NCBI GenBank assembly: GCA_002395135.1
Contig: DGWC01000087.1
Location: 1-18,526, forward strand
DNA length: 18,526 bases
DNA from: Prevotella sp. UBA4268
Lineage (GTDB): Bacteria; Bacteroidota; Bacteroidia; Bacteroidales; Bacteroidaceae
Direction: 5' to 3'
Of the stretch, positions 1-6,858 are shown piece after piece. The number at the start of each line of letters is the position of its first letter. Position 1 is the first letter of the stretch. A program made the translations under genes and the position numbers. The notes under the pieces are model-generated. The model was not told where the DNA came from and did not search any database. It saw only the letters and a program-made list of their open reading frames with translations.

Positions 1-11
1 TTGCACTTCTA

Positions 12-60
12 TATTGAACTTAGGTATTAATTTGCGCGGTAAATTACATTAATTTGCTGA
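12..60 (+). repeat. 22-base-period AT-rich repeat upstream of the secreted repeat protein
   Basis: The ten-mer ATTAATTTGC occurs at 26-35 and again at 48-57, exactly 22 bases apart. The better unit, at 38-60, reads GGTAAATTA-CA-TTAATTTG followed by CTGA, and its two halves are a near-perfect inverted repeat (GTAAATTA / TAATTTGC). The same 23-base element occurs at 13698-13720 on the minus strand with 20 of 23 matches, within a longer array. The upstream unit (12-37) is degenerate outside the shared core. The element sits about 95 bases before the promoter of the next gene. Its function is not known. Confidence 0.7.
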
Positions 61-153
61 CCCATTTCGGCACCCCCAGTGCTGAAAAGCATTGCCACGG
101 AAGGCAGAAAGTGGCAGAAAATGTGATAAAAAGTTATGCTTTTGACAAAAATA

Positions 154-185
154 TTTGCTTGGTTGTACATTTTTTCTTATTTTTG
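154..185 (+). promoter_or_regulatory. Bacteroidota sigma-ABfr type promoter
   Basis: A -33 element TTTG (154-157) is followed after 20 bases by a -7 element TATTTTTG (178-185), matching the Bacteroides consensus TTTG / TAnnTTTG with normal spacing. Transcription would start near 190-193, giving an A-rich leader of about 80 bases before the ATG at 273. Directly before that ATG is AAAGGA, a plausible but very closely spaced ribosome-binding site. Confidence 0.75.
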
Positions 186-272
186 CAGAAAATTCAACAC
201 GTTACCCTCTTGTCGCATAAGCGAATTTTCTACAAACAATTTATACAAACTAATTTAAACAAACAAAGGATT

Positions 273-2564
273 ATGAGGAAAATTTTACTTTCTGTAGTGG
301 CCTTGGCTGCCATGCTCATCGCTCCGCAGAGCGCGCAGGCACAGTCAGGTGCATCACTGGTTTACAACTTCGCCGGGCTGAAGGCTGAAAACAACCTGCA
401 GTTCCTGAATGGCGGTGACTATTATGTTTATTACAGCGAGTCACAGCCCGACATGTTGCGCTACAACTTCCGCGGTTATCAAAACTATGAGGGAGAGGCG
501 CTGAGCAAAGAGTGCCACGTGTGGCGTTATGGTGATAGTTTGGACGGATACCTCTCACCGGAGGGTCTGCTGTGCCCGAAAGACCGCGAGATGGTGGTCG
601 ACGGACTGGGTCGTGGCTCAGTGGTGAAGATCAACTACGACAACAGTGCCGTTGAGGGCGAGGGCGATGCCAAGATGGTGGTTTACATTACTGGCGCGTC
701 TGCCAAAACTCAGGTGGAGATTGACGGCGCTGCTCCCGTTGTCGGACAAACCACAATTGCCTCGGGTGCCGAAATCAAGGTGCTCGACGGCCAGTATATT
801 GCCTTCAAGGTGAAGAAGGGCATGGTGATCAAGTCTGTAGAGGTGAGCAACGTAGTGTACAACTACGAGGCCGGCACCACCGTGAAGAGCGACTTTGCCG
901 CCGAGGATAAAGTGTACAGACAGCCCGCCAAGCAGAACGGAAGCGTGAGCAACGGTCAGGTGTTCTATATCTGGGAGAAACCCGAGAAGACACATAGCCT
1001 GCGCCAGGACTACCGCGGCTATAAGTGGGAAGAAGGCCTGAAACTGCCCGAGGTGTGCCATGTGTGGCGCCGTGGTGACAACATCAACAACAATATTGGT
1101 GCCGGTGGTCTGCTTTGTCCCAACGACAAGGAAATGGTGATCGACGGTCTGGAGCCGGGCTCTGAGGTGACCATCACCTTCGATGCCACCAATGCCAGCA
1201 CCAAGGAACTGCTGTGGGTTCCCGGCGTGGAGGTGGCTCTCGAGGCTACCATCGACGGCAAGAAGCCTGTTATCGGCGAGACTACCATCCCTTCGGGCAA
1301 GGCCATCAACGTGGTTTCCACCGCTGACGGATACATCGCCGTGAAGGTGTTCAAGAACATGGTGATTTCAAAGATTGAGGTGAAGAATGCCGCTGAGACG
1401 CTCACATACAACTTTACCCTACTGAAGAGCAGACTGGAGACCAAGAATTATTCTTCTTACTTCTATGTTTGGGAGAAAGCAGACAAGGCCGACAGCCGCC
1501 GTCAGGACTTCAAGGGCTATCAGAACTATGTCGGCGCGAACCTGCCTGCCACCTGCCAGGTATGGCGTCGCAGCGACCGCTACGATCAGGACAACTCTCT
1601 GATCAACGGTGGACTGAACTGTCCGAACAACCGCGAGATGGTGATTAACGAACTGAAGGCCGGCGACATGGTGAAGATCAACTATGATGCCACCAACGCC
1701 AGCACCAAGGAAATGCTCTGGGCTACGGGTGCTTCGGCAGGAACAGAGGCCACGGTGAACGGCGTAGCGGCTGTTTCGGGTGCCACTGCCATCCCGTCGG
1801 GCGCTGAAATCAAGATTGTGAGCACCGAGGGCGGCTACTTCGGTTTCAAGGTGTTCAAGGGAATGGTGATTACCAGCGTTGAGGTGGTTAATCCTTCTGT
1901 GGAAGCCGAGAACGTGGTGAACGACTTCGCTGCTGCCGGACAGATTGTTCCCATCCAGCCGGAGAAGCAGAACGGAAGCGTGAAGAATGGCCAGGAGTTC
2001 TATATCTGGGAGAAGCCCGAAAAGGCCAACAGCCTGCGTCAGGACTACAGAGGCTACAAGTGGACAGAGGGTCTTGCCCTGCCCGAGGTGTGCCATGTAT
2101 GGCGCCGCAGCGATAATATCAACAACAACATCGTGGCTGGCGGTTTGAACTGCCCGAGTGACAAGGAAATGGTAATAGACGGTCTGGAGAACCACAGCAC
2201 CGTGACCATTACCTATGATGCTGAGAATGCTGCTGACAAGGAACTGCTCTATGTGCTGGGCATTGAGTCGAAGACCCAGGCACAGGTGAACTATGCAAGT
2301 GCTGTTCCTGGCGAGACAACCATCAGTTCGGGTGATGTTATCGAAGTTCCTTACACTGAAGACGGCTACATCGCCGTGAAAGTGAAGAAGGGTATGATTA
2401 TCTCTGAAATCAAGATCACTTACCATCCTTCAACGGGCATTGAGAACGCTGGCGCAGAGGCTGAGAAGGCCGACGGTGCATGGTATAACATGCAGGGTGT
2501 GCGCGTGGCTCAGCCGGCTAAGGGCGTTTACATCCACAACGGAAAGAAAGTGGTGGTGAAGTAA
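273..2564 (+). CDS. Exported protein of four tandem ~165-residue repeats with C-terminal sorting-like tail
   Basis: No known function recognised. I chose the ATG at 273 (763 residues) because a classic signal peptide starts there (MRKILLSVVALAAMLIAPQS, cleavage probably after AQA at 23). The frame stays open back to 54, but that stretch covers the promoter. The mature part holds four related domains at about residues 28-193, 204-372, 376-540 and 548-717. Each has the core C-[HQ]-VWR-x-x-D, then GGL-x-CP-x-x-x-EMV, and ends in a hydrophobic strand such as GYIAVKVKKGM. Two cysteines per domain (81/101, 262/282, 428/450, 607/627) are conserved and could form a disulfide. Each domain looks like a beta-sandwich of carbohydrate-binding type, but this is inference. 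The tail 719-763 (WYNMQGVRV ... GKKVVVK) resembles the short C-terminal domains of Prevotella exported proteins and perhaps T9SS sorting. It may be a surface adhesin or glycan-binding protein. It is transcribed toward the enzyme locus and so is not in its operon. Confidence 0.85.
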   Translation: MRKILLSVVALAAMLIAPQSAQAQSGASLVYNFAGLKAENNLQFLNGGDYYVYYSESQPDMLRYNFRGYQNYEGEALSKECHVWRYGDSLDGYLSPEGLLCPKDREMVVDGLGRGSVVKINYDNSAVEGEGDAKMVVYITGASAKTQVEIDGAAPVVGQTTIASGAEIKVLDGQYIAFKVKKGMVIKSVEVSNVVYNYEAGTTVKSDFAAEDKVYRQPAKQNGSVSNGQVFYIWEKPEKTHSLRQDYRGYKWEEGLKLPEVCHVWRRGDNINNNIGAGGLLCPNDKEMVIDGLEPGSEVTITFDATNASTKELLWVPGVEVALEATIDGKKPVIGETTIPSGKAINVVSTADGYIAVKVFKNMVISKIEVKNAAETLTYNFTLLKSRLETKNYSSYFYVWEKADKADSRRQDFKGYQNYVGANLPATCQVWRRSDRYDQDNSLINGGLNCPNNREMVINELKAGDMVKINYDATNASTKEMLWATGASAGTEATVNGVAAVSGATAIPSGAEIKIVSTEGGYFGFKVFKGMVITSVEVVNPSVEAENVVNDFAAAGQIVPIQPEKQNGSVKNGQEFYIWEKPEKANSLRQDYRGYKWTEGLALPEVCHVWRRSDNINNNIVAGGLNCPSDKEMVIDGLENHSTVTITYDAENAADKELLYVLGIESKTQAQVNYASAVPGETTISSGDVIEVPYTEDGYIAVKVKKGMIISEIKITYHPSTGIENAGAEAEKADGAWYNMQGVRVAQPAKGVYIHNGKKVVVK
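354..2423 (+). repeat. Four in-gene tandem repeats in an A-B-A-B arrangement
   Basis: The units lie at about 354-851, 882-1388, 1398-1892 and 1914-2423. Units 1 and 3 share the signature GYQNY and lack an N-terminal insert. Units 2 and 4 share GYKW and the insert QNGSV-x-NGQ. Units 2 and 4 are also close at the DNA level, for example 940-1028 against 1965-2063. Units 2 and 3 share an almost identical DATNASTKE[LM]LW block not kept in units 1 and 4. This pattern suggests duplication of a two-domain block followed by local exchange between units. Confidence 0.85.
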
Positions 2565-2580
2565 TCTTCGCTGACCGATA

Positions 2581-2656
2581 GCCTGTTTGGTGGCACCACC
2601 GGCAGGCGGAAAAAGAATCAGCCGCGTTCCTGAAGGGGAGCGCGGCTGACTTTTTT
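2581..2656. terminator. Bidirectional terminator between convergent genes
   Basis: TCAGCCGCG (2618-2626) pairs perfectly with CGCGGCTGA (2641-2649), and weaker TTCC/GGGA pairing continues into the loop. On the plus strand the stem is followed by C and six Ts (2651-2656). On the minus strand it is followed by TTCTTTTTCC (complement of 2608-2617). It can therefore end both the repeat-protein transcript and the HTCS transcript, whose stop codons lie on either side. A further GC-rich hairpin, GCCTG ... CAGGC with inner GGTGG/CCACC, lies at 2581-2607. Confidence 0.88.
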
Positions 2657-2664
2657 GTGTGTGA

Positions 2665-5600
2665 CTATTGCTTCTGCTGAGTGGTGCGATACTCCTTGGG
2701 GGTGGAGCCGTATTTCTGGCGGAAACACTTGATGAAGTAGCCCGGATCGCGGAATCCCACGGCATAGGCAATCTCTGCGATGCTCTGAGATGTGCCGGTA
2801 ACCATCTGTTCTGCCTTGGTGAGACGTATCTCTTTGACCAGGTCGACGGGCGCAAAGCCTGTGAGGCTCTTCAGTTTCTTGAAGAACACGGAACGGCTGA
2901 TGCCCATCTCCATGGCGATGGCTTCAATGCGGAAGTCTTCGTTTTGCAGGTTCTCCTCGATGATGTTGTGTATGCGCTTGATGAAGTCTAGGTCTTTCTG
3001 TTCCAGATGAGCGGAGTAGGGGCCTGCCTCGGCAGCGGTCTTGGCGTTCTGGCCTGCTGCCGGCCGGGCGGTTGGCTGCACTCCTCTTTCTGACGGGGCG
3101 GGCGTTTGGGCCACGTCTTGCAGGATATGCCGCTGGAAACGGTGCTGCTCTTCAAGCAACTGGTTGATGCGCGCCACGAGCAAATGGCTGCTGAAGGGCT
3201 TGGTGATGTAGGCGTTGGCACCGGCACTGATGGCCTCCATGTGGATGTCTTCGCCCTGTTTGGCGGTGAGGATAATCACAGGAATGTGGCTGATGGTGAA
3301 GTCTTTGCGCACGCGCCGCAGCAGTTCCATGCCGTCGATGCCGGGCATCATCAGGTCTGACACGATGATGTCGGGCGAATATTGGTAAACTTTGCGCAGT
3401 CCTTCTTCTCCGTTGTAGGCTGTGTGTATGGTGTATTTGTCTTTCAGTTGCAGGCTGAGCATGCGGCAAAGTTCTAAGTTGTCTTCTATGAGGAGGATGG
3501 TGGGCAGTTCCGTTGTGCTGGCGGTGTCGGTCTGCTCTGCGGTGTCGGCTTCGGTTTCTGCCGTCTCCGGGCTGTCAGTTGGCGTGGCTGTGACGGGCGA
3601 GGGGATGTCGGAGAGGTAGATGTCGGTAGTTTCCGGATCCAGTTGCTCCTTGGTTGTGGGCAGTTCCACGATGAAGGTAACGCCGCCTTCTTCCATGTTC
3701 TCGGCCCAGATGCGCCCTTGGTGCATATTGACGTATTCGCGTGAGAGCGAAAGGCCGATGCCGGTGCCGGTCTGGCTGGTGTCGTCGGCATGGTTGTTGG
3801 CCTGTGAGAATCGCTCGAAGATTTCTTCCAACTGGGTGTGGGGTATGCTGGCGCCATTGTCTTCCACGCGGATGGTGCAACTCTTGGCCGTGCTGTCGTG
3901 TTCCAGTGCCACGCAGATGGTGCCGCCTTCGGGCGTGAATTTGAAGGCATTGCTGACGAGGTTGTTCATCACGATGGCTATTTTCTGTGCGTCGCACCAG
4001 ATGAGCACATGCTCGCTGGGCAGTTCAAAGCGGAAGGCGATGTCGCGTTCCTGTGCCATCATGCGGTATTCCTGGTGCAGAGCCTCCAGCATGTTGTTCA
4101 CGTCGGTGAGCGAGGCATGCAGTCTCATCTTGCCGTTCTGCACTTTGCGGAAGTCAAGAATCTGGTTCACCAACTGCAGCATCTTCCGGGCGTTGTTGTC
4201 AATGAGGTTCAGGTATTCCTTGTCGGCGGCACCCAGTTGCTGGTTTTTCTTCAGTTCTTCAATGGGGCCTTTGATGAGTGTGAGCGGTGTGCGCAGTTCG
4301 TGACTGATGTTGGTAAAGAAGCGTATTTTGAGTTCTGCCAGCCGGTCGTTGATGTAAACCTCGTTGCGCATGCGTATCATGTAGATGGCCAGCCGCGCCA
4401 CGGCATAGAGTAAGGCCACCGCTAACAGGGCATAAAGGCAATAGGCCCACCACGTGGCCCACCACGGCGGCAGGATGCGTATGGTCAGTGTGCGCTCCTC
4501 GCTGGCGTTGTCCATCGTTCTCACGCGGAACGTGTATTTGCCCGGTGGCACGTTGGCATACGATGCAATGCGGTTGCTGCCGCTCATGTGCCATTGCTTT
4601 TCATATCCGTCGAGAATGTAGTTGTAGGCCACTTGCCTTTGCGTGGTGTAGTTCAACGATGCGAACTCAATGGTGAACATGTTCTGGCGGTGTGTCAGGG
4701 TGAGTGTTTCGGTGTAGCGTATGCTTCCTTCGTAGATGGGCGGGTCGAAGTCGCTCAGTGCGCGGTTCTGCACTTTGAAGTCGACGATGTAGAGCGGAGA
4801 AGTGTTCTTACTCGTTTTTTCTACCGCCGACGGGTTGAAGGTGAGCAGTCCCTGTCGGCATCCTATGAGCATGGTGCCGTTGCTCAGGCTAATGGATGTG
4901 TTGTCTTCGATATTCACATGGGGGAATCCTGCATATCGGTCATAGTGGCGGATGTAGCCTGTATGCGGGTCCAGCGTTGCCAGGGAGTTCTCGGTGCACA
5001 GCCACAGATGGTAGTTGGCATCTTCGGAAATGGAACTCACCACGCCGAGGTTGTTCTCGGAGAAAGGATACTGCTTGAGCGCTGGCTTGTGCTTTTTGCC
5101 GTCATAGCGTTCCAGCAGATACAGTCCTCCGCCGAAGACACCCATCCATACCGAACCCTGATGGTCTTTATACAGGGTGCAGATGTCGCTGTCGATGGCT
5201 TCTGATTCGCCCGTTTCACGGTAGGTCTCAAAAGCAATGCTTTCTGGTTTCTTGAAGTTCCCGGCGAAAGACATCAGTCCGTCGGTCGTTCCCACCCACA
5301 GTCGGCCGTCCTTATCCTCTGTAATCGTGCGCACGCTCATATACTGGTCGTATTGCGGATACTGGGAGAGCAAGTTGTTCTTGTGGTAGAAGCGCGTCTG
5401 GTTGCCTTGCTGCGCCAGCAGGTTGAGGCCGCCGCCGAAGGTGCAAACCCAGATTCTGTCCTTGCTGTCTTGGAATGTGTAGTACACGCGGTCGCTGCTA
5501 ATGGAGTATTTATCGGTGTAGTCGTTGGTGAAACGTGTGAACGAATAGCCTTCGGGAGCCTGCTTGTCGGGTGTCGCCTTCACCAGTCCGGCACCTTTTG

Positions 5601-6834
5601 TCGACAGCCACAGGCATCCTTGCCGGTCTTCCATGATGTGGAAGATGCTGCCAATGTCGCCCTTGAAGGCATGGATGACGGCAAATGTGTGGGGATTTAC
5701 GCAGAGCAGTTCGTTGTTTCGCGTGCCTATCCACAGGTTGCCGTTGCGTTGCTGGAGCAGTGCGCGCACGCCGTTTCCTGCAAAACTCATGGTGGAGGTC
5801 TGCGGAAAATGCAGGGAAACGAAGTTGAAATGGGAAGGTGGGAAACAGATTTTATATAGTCCGTTGACGGTGGAAGAGAGCCATAACTGACCATCGTTGT
5901 CAAGGAAAATATCATAGAAACGCACCCATTTCCCGTTGAATTCAGACTCACTGAGATTGCTCATCAGCCCGCTGTGGTGGTTATAGTGCAGGAGTTCACC
6001 GTCTGGCATCAGGATGAACAGTCCGTTTTCGCCGGCATCCTTGAACGACGGGTCGCGCAGCCGGTCGTGCTTCGGAAAAGTGAAGCGCCGGGTGGTTCCG
6101 TCGTTTGGGTGGTAGCAGGTGAGCAGTTGGTCGTTCTCGAATCTCCATACGTTTTTCAAATGGTCTGTGAAAGTTGTGTACCCCTTGCGCAGTTTTCGCG
6201 GATTCTTCTTGTCAATGGCATCGATGGAATAGTCTGTTCCAATCCAATAGCGCCGTTCACTGGTTTCCCCCTCCACGTCATGGAGCAGGCGCAAGGTGAT
6301 GGGATCGATGTCGTAGGCAGCATTGTGCAGCAGTGTCAGTTTCACATGGCCTTCCTCGTCGGCAGTGCCTTCATACAGGTTCTTGTTGCGGGTGAGCAGA
6401 AGCACACGGTTGCCGCCCATGTACCTGATCTTGATTACCTGCATGTTCTGCGAAATCTGCTTCAGTTCGTCATACACTTCGTGGTAGCGTTCCGTGCGCT
6501 TGTTGAAGATGTAGAGGCGGTTGTCCACGTTGCGCAGCCAGAGATGGCCCTTGTCGTCGTCGACAATGCTGATTACCTTCTGCGGCGGAACGTCCGACTG
6601 CCTGTTGGAACGGGTGGAAAAAGAGGAGAACACGGCACCGTCGAAAGAGCACAGTCCGTGCCAGGTGCCTATCCAAACGAATCCGTTGCGGTCTTTCTGT
6701 GCATCGTAAACAATGTTGCTGGGCAGCCCTTCGTCTTGTGAATAGTGCTCGATAATCATGCTCGGCTGTGCACTGCCGCGCCATGGCAGCAGCAGCCAGA
6801 GAATCACGAGCGCTGTTCTTCCTCCTTTCATCAT
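2665..6834 (-). CDS. Hybrid two-component system sensor histidine kinase/response regulator (HTCS, AraC type)
   Basis: This is a one-protein phosphorelay that senses a glycan fragment in the periplasm and switches on the locus. The 1389 residues show, in order: a signal peptide (to about 22, GSAQ); a double beta-propeller sensor of two-component-regulator repeats (about 30-670, with recurrent G-x-[LV]W-[IVL]-G motifs such as GNLWIGT and GRLWVGT); a Y_Y_Y domain (about 710-788); one membrane segment (about 794-818); HisKA with phospho-acceptor His845 in SHELRTP; HATPase (N958/N962, DNG 992-994, GTGIGL 1023-1028); a receiver with Asp1160 and Lys1212; and an AraC-type DNA-binding domain (about 1285-1385). 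Every catalytic residue expected of a working kinase/receiver is present. A Thr/Pro/Glu-rich linker (1062-1109) separates kinase and receiver, and a second Pro/Ala-rich linker (1241-1275) precedes the DNA-binding domain. It starts 24 bases after the GH2 stop, so it is probably the last gene of that operon and autoregulated. The first of two adjacent ATGs is taken as start. Confidence 0.96.
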   Translation of the reverse strand: MMKGGRTALVILWLLLPWRGSAQPSMIIEHYSQDEGLPSNIVYDAQKDRNGFVWIGTWHGLCSFDGAVFSSFSTRSNRQSDVPPQKVISIVDDDKGHLWLRNVDNRLYIFNKRTERYHEVYDELKQISQNMQVIKIRYMGGNRVLLLTRNKNLYEGTADEEGHVKLTLLHNAAYDIDPITLRLLHDVEGETSERRYWIGTDYSIDAIDKKNPRKLRKGYTTFTDHLKNVWRFENDQLLTCYHPNDGTTRRFTFPKHDRLRDPSFKDAGENGLFILMPDGELLHYNHHSGLMSNLSESEFNGKWVRFYDIFLDNDGQLWLSSTVNGLYKICFPPSHFNFVSLHFPQTSTMSFAGNGVRALLQQRNGNLWIGTRNNELLCVNPHTFAVIHAFKGDIGSIFHIMEDRQGCLWLSTKGAGLVKATPDKQAPEGYSFTRFTNDYTDKYSISSDRVYYTFQDSKDRIWVCTFGGGLNLLAQQGNQTRFYHKNNLLSQYPQYDQYMSVRTITEDKDGRLWVGTTDGLMSFAGNFKKPESIAFETYRETGESEAIDSDICTLYKDHQGSVWMGVFGGGLYLLERYDGKKHKPALKQYPFSENNLGVVSSISEDANYHLWLCTENSLATLDPHTGYIRHYDRYAGFPHVNIEDNTSISLSNGTMLIGCRQGLLTFNPSAVEKTSKNTSPLYIVDFKVQNRALSDFDPPIYEGSIRYTETLTLTHRQNMFTIEFASLNYTTQRQVAYNYILDGYEKQWHMSGSNRIASYANVPPGKYTFRVRTMDNASEERTLTIRILPPWWATWWAYCLYALLAVALLYAVARLAIYMIRMRNEVYINDRLAELKIRFFTNISHELRTPLTLIKGPIEELKKNQQLGAADKEYLNLIDNNARKMLQLVNQILDFRKVQNGKMRLHASLTDVNNMLEALHQEYRMMAQERDIAFRFELPSEHVLIWCDAQKIAIVMNNLVSNAFKFTPEGGTICVALEHDSTAKSCTIRVEDNGASIPHTQLEEIFERFSQANNHADDTSQTGTGIGLSLSREYVNMHQGRIWAENMEEGGVTFIVELPTTKEQLDPETTDIYLSDIPSPVTATPTDSPETAETEADTAEQTDTASTTELPTILLIEDNLELCRMLSLQLKDKYTIHTAYNGEEGLRKVYQYSPDIIVSDLMMPGIDGMELLRRVRKDFTISHIPVIILTAKQGEDIHMEAISAGANAYITKPFSSHLLVARINQLLEEQHRFQRHILQDVAQTPAPSERGVQPTARPAAGQNAKTAAEAGPYSAHLEQKDLDFIKRIHNIIEENLQNEDFRIEAIAMEMGISRSVFFKKLKSLTGFAPVDLVKEIRLTKAEQMVTGTSQSIAEIAYAVGFRDPGYFIKCFRQKYGSTPKEYRTTQQKQ

Positions 6835-6858
6835 CGGGTTTCTTTTGTTTGGTTCTTA

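Noticed and set aside
54..272. In-frame extension of the repeat-protein ORF back to an ATG at 54
   Set aside because: It would run through the promoter at 154-185 and bury the signal peptide behind 73 residues of unlikely sequence.
1419..2426. 335-codon minus-strand ORF opposite the repeat protein
   Set aside because: It lies wholly antisense to a well-supported gene, repeats with the same period, and shows no signal peptide, known motif or promoter.
2581..2664. Small RNA gene between the convergent genes
   Set aside because: The GC-rich stems are fully explained as a shared terminator; no separate promoter is seen.
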